Assembly: GCF_036962685.1 (NCBI RefSeq)
Contig: NZ_JBALOP010000055.1
Span: forward strand, 65,104 to 129,103
Direction: 5' to 3'
Source: Ferdinandcohnia sp036962685
Lineage (GTDB): Bacteria; Bacillota; Bacilli; Bacillales; Bacillaceae_L
Length of the DNA stretch: 64,000 nt
The notes beneath the pieces were generated by a model. That model was not told the origin of the DNA. It worked only from the letters and a program-made list of their open reading frames with translations, and did no database searches. Below, piece by piece: positions 19,164 to 28,292 of this stretch. The translations under genes were made by a program, and so were the position numbers. Every line of letters starts with the position of its first letter. The stretch's first letter is position 1.

Positions 19164-20432
19164 TTACGGCTTCGCTAATTCAGCTTCAATTTTTTCAGCT
19201 GCTGCATCTGCGGCTTCTTTAGGAGTTTTTTCTCCAGCCATCATGGCTTGTATTTCAGCCTGAATAAATGGCATGATTGCACGACCTTTTGGATGAATTA
19301 CGCCAGGTAATGCGTATTGTGTATATTGCGCTAACTGACTCATATATTCATTTGAATCAAAGATATCCTTTGCCTCTTCTTGTACTGGGATGTATTGGGT
19401 TACCGTATTAAAGACACGTTGATTTTCTGCATTTGTAACAGCCTTAACAAATTCCGCTGCTGCGTCAGGGTTGTCACTATTGGATGGTACGACAAACATT
19501 CCAGTTGTACCGTATGTTAATTGCTTTTCACCAGTTAATGGTGGTGCAATTGCAAAGTCAAAGTCTCCTTCTTTTTCTAACATTGTAATGCTAATTCCAG
19601 ATCCAAGTTGTGCCAATATTTTTCCACCGAACCATAATTCATCTTGTGTGGTTGCTGTAATAGAATCCTCTGGAAGATATCCTTTTTGATAGAAATTGTT
19701 AATCATCTCGAACGCTTTCAAACTTTCTGAGCTATTGATCAACACTTCATTGTCCTCTGTTACAACATCTCCTCCAGCTTGCCAAATCCATGGATAGATT
19801 GTTCCGTTCATGGAACCTCCACCTAAATAATTTAATGCATAGAAATCTTTTTCTTTTGCTTTAGCAGCCCAAGCTTCAAACTCTTCCCATGTTTTTGGGA
19901 GATTTGCTGGATCTTCACCTATTGCTTTAACGACGTCTAGATTATAGATGAATGTATACGCTTCTTGTAAAACTGGCAATCCGTACTTCTTACCCTTCCA
20001 AGTTGTAGCCGTTAGTGCTGTATCAACGTAACCTTCAAGATCTGATTCGTCTAAATATGGATCCAATTCATGCAACATTCCTACATCTGCATATTGTGGC
20101 ATTTGGTCAGGAATAGCATAGAAAACATCTGGTCCATTGTTAGCGGCTAGTGCTGTTAGTACTTTTTGATCTCGGTTAGCCCAAGGAATTGTTTCAATAT
20201 TAACCTTTACATCGGGAAACTCTTCATTGTAATTTGCAGTGATTTCTTTCCACATTTCCTCTTCCTTTGTTGCATCAGCTGTATAAGGATGCACCCAAAC
20301 AGTTATTTCACCATCAACTTTACCTGAATCTTTCCCTTTATCTGGAGTTGTTGACGAATCATCACTACAAGCCGAAAGAAGTAAACTACCTGAAAGCAAT
20401 AAAGCCATGAACGAAAAACGTTTCTTTTTCAT
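19164..20432 (-). CDS. Sugar ABC transporter substrate-binding lipoprotein
   Basis: The 422-residue extracellular solute-binding protein carries a lipoprotein signal: basic MKKKR, a hydrophobic stretch, then lipobox LLSAC with the modified Cys near residue 22. The mature part starts with a Ser/Asp/Lys-rich linker and then GEITVWVHPYTADATKEEEMW. Family-1 binding-protein features include NNGPDVFYAIPDQMPQYADVGML near residue 105. The gene is first in the transporter operon. It has a strong promoter with the shared operator at 20,617 and a cre site in its leader, so both specific activation and carbon catabolite repression are expected. The ligand is unknown. Confidence 0.95.
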   Translation of the reverse strand: MKKKRFSFMALLLSGSLLLSACSDDSSTTPDKGKDSGKVDGEITVWVHPYTADATKEEEMWKEITANYNEEFPDVKVNIETIPWANRDQKVLTALAANNGPDVFYAIPDQMPQYADVGMLHELDPYLDESDLEGYVDTALTATTWKGKKYGLPVLQEAYTFIYNLDVVKAIGEDPANLPKTWEEFEAWAAKAKEKDFYALNYLGGGSMNGTIYPWIWQAGGDVVTEDNEVLINSSESLKAFEMINNFYQKGYLPEDSITATTQDELWFGGKILAQLGSGISITMLEKEGDFDFAIAPPLTGEKQLTYGTTGMFVVPSNSDNPDAAAEFVKAVTNAENQRVFNTVTQYIPVQEEAKDIFDSNEYMSQLAQYTQYALPGVIHPKGRAIMPFIQAEIQAMMAGEKTPKEAADAAAEKIEAELAKP

Positions 20433-20556
20433 CTACGAATTACCCCCTATTAAGTTCATTAATAAAATTTTTTTAGCTAAAAACCTTCCAATTTATCGTT
20501 GTTTTTCCATCCCCCCTTTTAAACTGCTACCTTTCTTTGACTGAAAATACTCATAA

Positions 20557-20571
20557 TTGGAAGCGGTAACA
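20557..20571 (+). promoter_or_regulatory. CcpA catabolite-repression site (cre)
   Basis: TTGGAAGCGGTAACA matches the published cre consensus WTGNAARCGNWWWCA at every position. It lies about 40-50 bases downstream of the predicted transcription start of the binding-protein gene, a position suited to roadblock repression. Confidence 0.8.
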
Positions 20572-20616
20572 ACGGATATTAAAAAAATATGGAGCTTCTC
20601 TTGCTTGATATCTCTT

Positions 20617-20667
20617 ATTCTAGTTTGTTTGGCATATTGTGACAAGTCTATTAAAGGTCTTTAATAG
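20617..20667 (-). promoter_or_regulatory. Promoter with shared tandem operator (ABC transporter operon)
   Basis: On the minus strand -35 TTGTCA (20640-20645), a 17-base spacer and -10 TAGAAT (20617-20622) form a near-consensus promoter. The -35 lies within GACTTGTC, and AAAGAC lies 11 bp upstream of it; the motif covers 20641-20667. It points to the binding-protein gene starting at 20,432. Confidence 0.8.
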
Positions 20668-20707
20668 GAAATGAAATTTAATTTAGTTCCTATACAAAAC
20701 ATTATGC

Positions 20708-21790
20708 TTACACATAGTTCCATCCTTGTGGAAATGGAAATGAAATCGGAAAAATATCCTTTACATCTAAATCACCAATTTTGTTCCCTTTTAAGATTAA
20801 CTCTTCGATGTCATGATTACTCATGATAACAGAGTATCCTTTAAATGTAAGGCGCTTATTGTTCTTATCTACTGTTGATATTTCTAGCTTTCCTTGCAAA
20901 TATGGGCCTAGTTGGTTTAACAATACATCCAAATTCATAATCTTCATTGTTCCTGGATATGTTTGTTCTACCTTTTCCAGTAAGGAGTCAAGTTTTTGAA
21001 CAAGGTCCCTTTCAAAGGTAGGTAGGTTCAATACCAATGAATCTAGTCCATATGTAAATGCTTCTGATAGTAGGGTAAGGATTGCTACTGGATCTCCTCC
21101 CCATTCGATCACGCGAGAGTCCACCGAATCTTGGTCATGGTATGGTAACCCGAATACTAAAAAAGCTTTTATTTCATGGTTCTCTTCAGCTACAAGGACC
21201 TTATGCTTCATTTTAAAAATACTCGCGAACCCAGCAGCCTTATTAAGCTGAGCCATTTCATAAATTGTTTGTTCATAACGTACTTGTCGATTATGGCTTA
21301 GATTTCTCAGTTGAAACCAATCATAAGGACCCAGCTCGCGTACTAAATAAGACTTGTTAGATGCAAGATCCCCTTTCCTAATCTTATATTGATTCATTTT
21401 CCCATAGAAAGTACAACCTTGCTTAATATAAATTGGTAAATCACCAGAAATAAATAGAACGGATGCGCCAGACTTATTCACATGTTCAAAAATCATTTCT
21501 AAAAGTGTATTAGCTAATCCTTGTCTCCGGTAAGAAGGTTCCGTACAAACAGCACCAATTGAATAAGCCTGTACCTCAGCATCTCCAATATGTAGAACAG
21601 ATGGAACTAATCCAATAAATGAAACTAGTTGATCATCCATAAAGGCACCATAGGATTGGTTTAATGCAGAAGAGAAAACTTGTGGGAAAGCAACTCCCAT
21701 TGACACATGCCCTTCTTTACGAAAAACCTTATCCGCTAAATCAATTGCCTGTTGAAAGTCATTTTCTTCTAATAAGCGGTATTCAACCAT
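20708..21790 (-). CDS. GNAT-family N-acetyltransferase
   Basis: The 360-residue protein has an N-terminal GNAT domain: FMDDQLVSFIGLVPS near residues 55-70, then IGAVCTEPSYRRQGLANTLL near 84-104, with the Q/RxxGxA acetyl-CoA loop as RRQGLA. A second domain of ~200 residues follows, with weak similarity to other two-domain GNATs. The start is ATG with GAGGTGG upstream. It has its own promoter carrying the shared operator, so it is part of the glycan regulon. Acetylation of an amino sugar or related intermediate is an inference. Confidence 0.85.
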   Translation of the reverse strand: MVEYRLLEENDFQQAIDLADKVFRKEGHVSMGVAFPQVFSSALNQSYGAFMDDQLVSFIGLVPSVLHIGDAEVQAYSIGAVCTEPSYRRQGLANTLLEMIFEHVNKSGASVLFISGDLPIYIKQGCTFYGKMNQYKIRKGDLASNKSYLVRELGPYDWFQLRNLSHNRQVRYEQTIYEMAQLNKAAGFASIFKMKHKVLVAEENHEIKAFLVFGLPYHDQDSVDSRVIEWGGDPVAILTLLSEAFTYGLDSLVLNLPTFERDLVQKLDSLLEKVEQTYPGTMKIMNLDVLLNQLGPYLQGKLEISTVDKNNKRLTFKGYSVIMSNHDIEELILKGNKIGDLDVKDIFPISFPFPQGWNYV

Positions 21791-21906
21791 TTGTCCACCT
21801 CATCTCTGAAAATTGTTAAATTGGAATCGTCATATCTCCCAAAAATGAAATCGCTAACATTCAATTCATGTTATAATACAACTAAACTAGCTATGACTTA
21901 ATTTCT

Positions 21907-21958
21907 ATTTTATTTTATTTTCAATAAGTGACAAGTCTATTAATTGTCTTTAAATAGG
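21907..21958 (-). promoter_or_regulatory. Promoter with shared tandem operator (GNAT gene)
   Basis: On the minus strand -35 TTGTCA (21929-21934) and -10 TAAAAT (21907-21912) are 16 bases apart. GACTTGTC overlaps the -35 and AAAGAC lies 11 bp further upstream; the motif spans 21930-21958. The site lies between the GNAT gene and the divergent YesL-like gene and could serve both. Confidence 0.7.
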
Positions 21959-22002
21959 TTCAGATCAATTTTTTACATCTTTTGTGAAATGTGGTGATTT
22001 AT

Positions 22003-22623
22003 TTGGGTGGCTGGGAGAAATTTAATACCTTTGCGATTTGGATGTTGAAGATAGCTTATATCAATATGCTGTGGATTGGTTTTACGATATTGGGATTAGG
22101 AGTGTTTGGTCTGTTCCCTTCGACGGGTGCAATGTTTACCATTACTCAAAAATGGATTCGTAAAGAACCTGCTGAGAAGATCTTTCATACGTTTTGGAAT
22201 GCCTATAAAAAGGAATTCATTTTACTTAATAAATATGGCTTATTTTTTATTCTCATTGGTTATGTATTAGTTTATGACTTTATGTTTGTACAAAAGAATA
22301 TAGATAAATTACAATTGCTGTTTCCAGTTCTTTTGTTTTTGGCAATTTCGTATATTGTAACTTTATTGTATTTCTTTCCTGTATACACACAATTTGAAAT
22401 GAAATTCTTTCAATATATTAAACAATCCTTTTTGATTGCTGCTAGTTCCCTATTAGAAACCATACTTATTTTGACAGCATGTATGCTTGTCGGCGTACTC
22501 ATTAATCTTATACCAGGGCTGATACCGTTTTTTACAGGAAGTGTAATAGCAATTGTTATTACATGGTGTAGTAACCGCGCCCTTTTCAAAATTAATCAAA
22601 AAAAAAAGATAGTCACCTATTAA
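22003..22623 (+). CDS. YesL-like DUF624 membrane protein
   Basis: The protein of ~206 residues has about five hydrophobic spans. It opens LGGWEKFNTFAIWMLKIAYINMLWIGFTILGLGVFGLFPSTGA, the DUF624 pattern in which PSTGA near residue 40 is conserved. TTG at 22003 has GGTGA five bases upstream and gives the usual family N-terminus; GTG at 21991 lacks a ribosome site. YesL-like proteins recur beside sugar ABC transporters in Bacillales, but their role is unknown. A terminator follows the stop. Confidence 0.88.
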   Translation: MGGWEKFNTFAIWMLKIAYINMLWIGFTILGLGVFGLFPSTGAMFTITQKWIRKEPAEKIFHTFWNAYKKEFILLNKYGLFFILIGYVLVYDFMFVQKNIDKLQLLFPVLLFLAISYIVTLLYFFPVYTQFEMKFFQYIKQSFLIAASSLLETILILTACMLVGVLINLIPGLIPFFTGSVIAIVITWCSNRALFKINQKKKIVTY

Positions 22624-22640
22624 CTATCAAAAAGTCAATC

Positions 22641-22672
22641 AAGAGTGTCGATATCTTTAGACACTCTTTTTT
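22641..22672 (+). terminator. Intrinsic terminator
   Basis: AAGAGTGTC (22641-22649) pairs with GACACTCTT (22660-22668), followed by a T-run, directly after the YesL-like gene. Confidence 0.9.
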
Positions 22673-22701
22673 GTGTGCATGTTATCACTTTCATTCGTTA
22701 A

Positions 22702-22753
22702 GGGACTTAAAGTCCGTTAAAAGTCTTGATTATTCCAATTATTCTTTTAAACT
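22702..22753 (+). promoter_or_regulatory. Candidate promoter with operator variant (second FAD oxidoreductase)
   Basis: A near-perfect palindrome GGACTTAAAGTCC (22703-22715) overlaps AAGTC and TTAAAAGTCTTGA words that match the shared operator in reversed orientation. A possible promoter follows: -35 TTGATT (22726-22731), 16 bases, -10 TAAACT (22748-22753). The match to the operator is weaker than at the other four sites. Confidence 0.5.
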
Positions 22754-22808
22754 TTAAAGTAGCCTTGAAAGGGTTATCATTATGTGCTCATCTAAGGAGG
22801 ATATCAAA

Positions 22809-24404
22809 ATGGAATTCAGTCAATTGCATTATTATGTACCTACTCCAAAAGCAAGTGAACCATCTGTAATAAAAAGAGATGTAATAATCTATGGCTCGAC
22901 ACCTGCCGGAATCACATCTGCAATTCAAGCGAAGCGGATGGGTCTTTCTGTTGTCATTGCTGAATTCGGAAAAAATATTGGAGGGATCACTGCTAGTGGT
23001 TTAGGTGCTTCCGATATTGGTGCTAAGGAAGCAATTGGAGGTTTATCGAGAGAATTCTTTCAGGAATTAGGAAAGTATTACAACACAAACGAACAATGGA
23101 CATTTGAACCTAAGGCAGCCAAATATGTATTTGAAAAATGGCTAAATGATTATGAAATTGAAGTAATTTTTAATCAACACGTAAATGAAGTTAAAAAAGT
23201 GAATGGTAGGATAACAGAAATTAGTATGGAAGATGGAACAACATATAGAGGCAACTTTTTCATTGATGGTAGTTATGAAGGCGACATAATGGCAAAAGCA
23301 GGTGTCACTTACATGGTAGGTAGAGAATCGAACGCCACCTATAAAGAGACCTATAATGGGATTCAATTTGGACATCCCCATCATCAATTTGAAAAATGGA
23401 TTGATCCATATGTAATTGAGGGAGACCCTTCCAGCGGGGTTTTACCAAGCATTACTGAAATAAATCATGATACTCTTGGCTACCAAGGACAAGGTGATCA
23501 TCGAATCCAGGCATATAATTTCCGTATTTGCTTAACAAAGAATGCTGAAAATCGTGTTCCTTTTCCAAAACCACCATCCTATAACCGGGACCGTTACAAA
23601 TTATTATTGCGTTATATCCGTGCTGGAGTATGGGATGCCATGAACCTTCATACCATGTTGCCGAATGGAAAGACCGATTTAAATAACTATGGAGGATTTT
23701 CAACAGATCATATAGGGATGAATTATGATTGGCCAGATGGAGATTTCGAAACACGTGAAAGAATCTTCCAAGACCATTTTACATATAATCTTGGATTGCT
23801 TTACTTTTTAGCAAATGATGAACAGGTTCCTAAAGCAATTCGGAACGAGGTTTCCCAGTGGGGATTAGCTCGAGACGAATTTGAAGAAACGGGACATTGG
23901 CCACATCAGCTATATATTCGGGAAGCAAGAAGAATGATAGCAGACTATGTGATGACAGATCATAATTGTTTAGGTCACATGACAGTGGAAGACTCAATTG
24001 GACTAGCATCCTATCAAATGGACTCCCATCATGTGAGGAGATTGATTATTGATGGCCGTGTCTATAATGAAGGCGATGTTGAAATACCGATTTCGCCCTA
24101 TCCGATTTCATATCGCTCGATTCGTCCAAAAGCTGAAGAATGTACAAATTTACTTGTTCCTGTTTGCTTGTCTAGCTCTCACATTGCCTATGGTTCCATT
24201 CGTATGGAGCCCGTGTTTATGATTTTAGGTCAGTCTGCAGGGACCGCGGTTGCTCTAGCCTATAAAAATCAAACAACAGTACAAGACATCTCTTACGACG
24301 AGTTGAAAACGGAGTTACTCTCTTACGGACAAGTACTCGAATGGGACGATTCAATTGAAGATGACCCAGTGTTACGAATGAAAGAGACATTCGGAAAGAA
24401 ATAA
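22809..24404 (+). CDS. FAD-dependent oxidoreductase (FAD_oxidored family)
   Basis: The start is the ATG of MEFSQLHYYV, preceded by TAAGGAGG; an ATG 27 bases upstream is rejected. The protein has 531 residues. The Rossmann motif reads DVIIYGSTPAGITSAIQAKRMG near residues 19-40, so a GxTPAG replaces the usual GxGxxG, as in many PF12831 proteins. This is followed by EFGKNIGGITASGLG. FIDGSYEGDIMAKAGVTYMVG near 150 and PVCLSSSHIAYGSIRMEP near 455 complete the family pattern. It is a distant paralogue of the protein at 3,437-5,014. The gene is monocistronic, with its own terminator. The substrate is unknown. Confidence 0.88.
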   Translation: MEFSQLHYYVPTPKASEPSVIKRDVIIYGSTPAGITSAIQAKRMGLSVVIAEFGKNIGGITASGLGASDIGAKEAIGGLSREFFQELGKYYNTNEQWTFEPKAAKYVFEKWLNDYEIEVIFNQHVNEVKKVNGRITEISMEDGTTYRGNFFIDGSYEGDIMAKAGVTYMVGRESNATYKETYNGIQFGHPHHQFEKWIDPYVIEGDPSSGVLPSITEINHDTLGYQGQGDHRIQAYNFRICLTKNAENRVPFPKPPSYNRDRYKLLLRYIRAGVWDAMNLHTMLPNGKTDLNNYGGFSTDHIGMNYDWPDGDFETRERIFQDHFTYNLGLLYFLANDEQVPKAIRNEVSQWGLARDEFEETGHWPHQLYIREARRMIADYVMTDHNCLGHMTVEDSIGLASYQMDSHHVRRLIIDGRVYNEGDVEIPISPYPISYRSIRPKAEECTNLLVPVCLSSSHIAYGSIRMEPVFMILGQSAGTAVALAYKNQTTVQDISYDELKTELLSYGQVLEWDDSIEDDPVLRMKETFGKK

Positions 24405-24408
24405 AGAG

Positions 24409-24445
24409 AAGGACTACATTTTGATTGCAAAATGTAGTCCTTTTT
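24409..24445 (+). terminator. Intrinsic terminator
   Basis: AAGGACTACATTTT (24409-24422) pairs with AAAATGTAGTCC and the following T-run (24429-24445). It ends the FAD oxidoreductase transcript and may also limit the convergent propeller gene. Confidence 0.9.
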
Positions 24446-24513
24446 ATTCTTACTCCAAAACCCTTACTATGATTGTTTGCGTCTTTCCAATATTTATAGC
24501 TTACGATTTTTTT

Positions 24514-27500
24514 TTACAAATAACTTGCAAGATTGATAAGAATTTGGGCTTGCTCCTCTGTTAATTTCTTACCGCTTTGAGCTTCTGCCTGGTTGATAAA
24601 TGCTTGAATCATTCCAGCCTTTGCGTTTGTGTTTCCACTTTCCTCTGCGTCTTGTGCATTTTCAAGCTTACTTGATAATGCATCAGCAAGTCCGGTATCC
24701 TTACCTGCAAACTGACGAGCAAGCTCTACCAGCCCCTCGTACGTCAAAGTAACCTGGAAGGTGAAGGTCGTGTTTGCTTTATTGCCAGCTTTGTCTTCAG
24801 CAGTGACGGTTATGTCATGGCTTCCTGGTTCAAACTCGTAGGCTGGCCGCTCTATTAACAGTCCTGTGCACGGGTCTTCTGTCAAACCAGACATGAGGTC
24901 TGATGCTTTGCAGCTAATTTCAATAGTTTCTGATACGGAATACTCCGGTTGAGCGACAAATTGAACAACCGGGGCTGTCTTGTCGATGCTCACTTCAAGC
25001 GTCTGTGGCTCTTCTTTAACACCTGAAAAGTTCGTAGCGTAATAAGTGAGCGTTGTTATGCCTTCCTGAATTATAGGTACTTGAACTGCATTTCCCTTTA
25101 CCGTTACTTGGTCAACAGCCTGTGCGCCTACAGCTGAATAGGTGATCGAATAGGCATTGTCTGCTGTAATCGAAATAACGGTGTCGCTATTAGTCCAGCC
25201 GTTCTCGTTCGGAACTGGATCAAAGCTTGCGAACGTTACAGGAACAACCTTATCCTTAACTTTCACAGTGAAATCGTCATAATACGCTTCCGCTATATTA
25301 TAACGCGATGTAACAGCTATCAATTTTCCATAGGCCGCATTAGCAGGCGCCTTGCCTCTAAGAACCACCTGTTGCCATTGTGATAAGCGGGATTCGTCTA
25401 AATGCGTTTCCAGTGTCGAGATCTCAGCGTTGTTCTTGTCATAGAAGCGAAACATAAAACCTGGCTGACCCGATTCAATGTACAAATTGACTCCTGCTTC
25501 GTATTCTTCTCCCGGAATTACAGGAATCTTGTCGCTAATGATGGCTACAGAAGCAGTCCGCAGCGTATCTGTCGTCTTTAAACTATAACTGCCAGTGAAG
25601 CTCTTCTCACTGCTAAGCTCATAAGTGTAGCCATTACCAGTAGCAAACATCGGACTCCATCCCGGTATAGCATTCGTACTTCCACTCTCTTCAAAACCGG
25701 CGTTATTTATAGGAACCGAAATGTCCGGGAACGGCTCCTTGATCTCCCCGTCCACTTCCATTCGGTAAAGAATGGTGTTTGTCTGTGCATCTGTAAAATA
25801 AACGTGGCCGTCTAGACCTAAATCAAAGCGAGATGCATCAGTCAGTGCACGTGACTCCAACGTTTCCGGATCAATCACGGTCAGCTTGTTATTGAAGAGG
25901 ACATAGAGCAGTCCGTCCTCAGACCATCTGAGAGGATGGTGAGCCCAATGACTGAAATTAAGCTTCGGATAGATTTTCTTGCTTTTTACAACTTGGAATG
26001 TATTCGGGTCAAGCGCAAAGATAAACTCATAAGAAGCTCCCCAGATCAATCCGTCAGGCCCTACTGAGAGATCTCCGATAAAGATCGGCTTATCTAAGCC
26101 TGGAATGCGAAGCGGAAATTCAGCGACTTTTTCTTCATTTTCCGTATCCCAAACAAAAATCTTCGCTTCAGCTTCAGTTGGCTCTGAGCCAAGACCGCCA
26201 CGTATAGTCGTAGAGCCAAATAGCTTGCCGTCATGAAACGTTGTGCTTAACACGCTTTGGTTCTCGACAACGTCACGATGCACACGAGTTTCCCCAGTTG
26301 AAGGATCATATACTGTTAGAGAACCTCCTAAGGTTCCATAACCAGAAATCGTCGAAATATAGATTTTGTCATTGCCGCCCGTAATGTTTACAAGCCGTTC
26401 TTGTTGGTTGCCTAGAACCGCTAGACTTTTCGGATTCGTACTGCTCGGTTCCGCGGATAAATCGTATTCGTATAACGCGCCCTCTGGATATACTCCCAAA
26501 TACACTTTGTTCCCTACTGTATATACACTGTCAGCCTGCCCAATATTGAACGGCTGAGTCGTATTACTTTCCAGATCGACAAGAGAAGATCTCGCCTGCG
26601 ATCCTGTTGCTATCAACTGAGTTTCTGAGACCGCACTAAGTTGGTTAACAACTCCTGGCAATCCAGGAACAATAGGTGGGTAGGTATGAACCTGTTTTGT
26701 CTCGATATTCATGATTGTTACGCCACCATCATAACGAACGGTTACTAAATTTTTACCGGGCAGCTCAGGCTTGTTCGGAAACTCAACCCAATCCACCCCT
26801 CGGAACCCGCTACCGTATGTCATGCCAGTCAATTCTACTTGGTGAGTGGTCAAATCGAATGTTTTCAACTGCTTGTCGGCTAGGAAATACAATTTTCCAT
26901 CCAATGAATCCGTAGCATGGAGCCCCACTAGATTTTCTAATACAACGTCGAGCCAAGTTTCCGTCTGAGTATCATAGATAAAACCTTCTCCCGGAACCCC
27001 GCTGCCGTCCGTATAACGAGCTAGCAAATAACGGTCATCAATGGTGCTTAAGTCATATACCGTTTCTTCTTTTACATTGAGAGAACCCGCAATATTTGTT
27101 TTTTCACCGGTTTCAAGATTGACCCTGACAATTTGCTTATGAGCTGTACCTGCATAAATATTTCCACCCTGATAAGCAATTGAACGAACATATTCCTGGT
27201 CTAAAGCGCCGATCATCCGGCCATAATCTTTCGTTTGCTTGGTGACAGGATCGTACTGATATACTTTACCTCCTGGATAAGTACCTACGTAAACACGTCC
27301 CTGCTCATCCGTTGTAATGCTATTCGGTACGGATTGCCCATCAAATTGGGCTACCAACACTGGTGTTTTCGTTACAGGAGAATAGTTCCATAACTTCGCT
27401 CCGCCTCCATCAGCAGCAAGGTATAAAGATCCGTCTGGAGCTATAGTGTGTGCCCATGAGCTTTCCGATGGAGCGATCGGAATGCTGCGGAGCAGCTTGT

Positions 27501-27762
27501 AATTATCCAGGTCGATGACATTCAAATAGCCTGGTTTTCCTTTCGCAGTGGCATAAAGTACGTTATGCCCGTCTTCCTTACCGACTGTACCGTTAAACAC
27601 AGCTACCGTATAATTATTAGGATATAGAAGCTCCTCGGGACTACCGTATGTTTTCTGTGAAAGCTTGCTATCTGCTGCTGAAGCTGTTGCTCCACCAAAA
27701 CCAGCTATAGTGAGAAGTAAGCACATCATGGTTATTAGGGCGCTATGCATACTAATTTTCAT
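24514..27762 (-). CDS. Large secreted beta-propeller protein with CBM-like and FIMAH domains
   Basis: The ATG of MKISMHSALITMM, with AGGAGG eight bases upstream, is the start; 1,082 residues. A signal peptide ends near ATASAADS. Residues ~50-660 are repeated beta-propeller blades, with motifs such as GRVYVGTYPGGKVYQYDP and GPDGLIWGASYEF. Residues ~670-830 form a jelly-roll CBM-like module (AGFEESGSTNAIPGWSP to AYYDDFTV). An OmpL47-like Ig module (VEVSIDKTAP region) follows. The last ~70 residues resemble a FIMAH helical domain. It shares long stretches with the proteins at 28,293 and 31,403. Sampled lines of this gene count 45-50% G+C against 30% in the next gene, suggesting transfer. Its function is unknown; glycan binding or cleavage outside the cell is inferred. 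Confidence 0.88.
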   Translation of the reverse strand: MKISMHSALITMMCLLLTIAGFGGATASAADSKLSQKTYGSPEELLYPNNYTVAVFNGTVGKEDGHNVLYATAKGKPGYLNVIDLDNYKLLRSIPIAPSESSWAHTIAPDGSLYLAADGGGAKLWNYSPVTKTPVLVAQFDGQSVPNSITTDEQGRVYVGTYPGGKVYQYDPVTKQTKDYGRMIGALDQEYVRSIAYQGGNIYAGTAHKQIVRVNLETGEKTNIAGSLNVKEETVYDLSTIDDRYLLARYTDGSGVPGEGFIYDTQTETWLDVVLENLVGLHATDSLDGKLYFLADKQLKTFDLTTHQVELTGMTYGSGFRGVDWVEFPNKPELPGKNLVTVRYDGGVTIMNIETKQVHTYPPIVPGLPGVVNQLSAVSETQLIATGSQARSSLVDLESNTTQPFNIGQADSVYTVGNKVYLGVYPEGALYEYDLSAEPSSTNPKSLAVLGNQQERLVNITGGNDKIYISTISGYGTLGGSLTVYDPSTGETRVHRDVVENQSVLSTTFHDGKLFGSTTIRGGLGSEPTEAEAKIFVWDTENEEKVAEFPLRIPGLDKPIFIGDLSVGPDGLIWGASYEFIFALDPNTFQVVKSKKIYPKLNFSHWAHHPLRWSEDGLLYVLFNNKLTVIDPETLESRALTDASRFDLGLDGHVYFTDAQTNTILYRMEVDGEIKEPFPDISVPINNAGFEESGSTNAIPGWSPMFATGNGYTYELSSEKSFTGSYSLKTTDTLRTASVAIISDKIPVIPGEEYEAGVNLYIESGQPGFMFRFYDKNNAEISTLETHLDESRLSQWQQVVLRGKAPANAAYGKLIAVTSRYNIAEAYYDDFTVKVKDKVVPVTFASFDPVPNENGWTNSDTVISITADNAYSITYSAVGAQAVDQVTVKGNAVQVPIIQEGITTLTYYATNFSGVKEEPQTLEVSIDKTAPVVQFVAQPEYSVSETIEISCKASDLMSGLTEDPCTGLLIERPAYEFEPGSHDITVTAEDKAGNKANTTFTFQVTLTYEGLVELARQFAGKDTGLADALSSKLENAQDAEESGNTNAKAGMIQAFINQAEAQSGKKLTEEQAQILINLASYL

Positions 27763-28021
27763 TAAAGAGCCTCCTAGATTATAATAGTTAAAGAATTTTC
27801 CTTTTATGTATGTCACAGCTGAATTACAAACGCTCACAATAATATTTTTTTAAATTTTCCTCCTTTCAAGAACAAACATTGAACTGGCATATAAGGGGCT
27901 AACTACTAGTTACTTCAAACGTGTAGCCTTCCCCTAAGTATTAACCAGTGTTACCTTCCTCGTCACACGCATTACTCCTTTCCCCTTTTGATAGAACTAA
28001 AGAATCTATTAAATCTACTTC

Positions 28022-28073
28022 ATTGTATTGATTTCACAAAAGTGAGACAAGTCTGAAAACTGTCTTTAAATGG
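28022..28073 (-). promoter_or_regulatory. Promoter with shared tandem operator (propeller gene)
   Basis: On the minus strand -35 TTGTCT (28045-28050), a 17-base spacer and -10 TACAAT (28022-28027) drive the propeller gene starting at 27,762. GACTTGTC covers the -35 and AAAGAC lies 11 bp upstream; the motif spans 28046-28073. The 450-base divergent intergenic region (27838-28292) contains no gene and must also hold the promoter of the rightward propeller gene. A TTAAAGAC half-site occurs there near 28,154. Confidence 0.8.
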
Positions 28074-28292
28074 TCATAATAGAAAACCCGTCTTTGGTAT
28101 GATATCAAGGTTTTAGACCACCCCTACTTTAGAACTAAAAGTAATATCGTCATTTTAAAGACTAAATTCTTTCATTATCCTTGAGGTGGAATCAGAAAAT
28201 TTTTAATAGTTTAAAATCCCTTTTTAAGGGAGTATGGAGGTGAGTTTTCAAAAGTTTATATAAGCGATGTCAAAAAAAAGGAGGAATATGCA

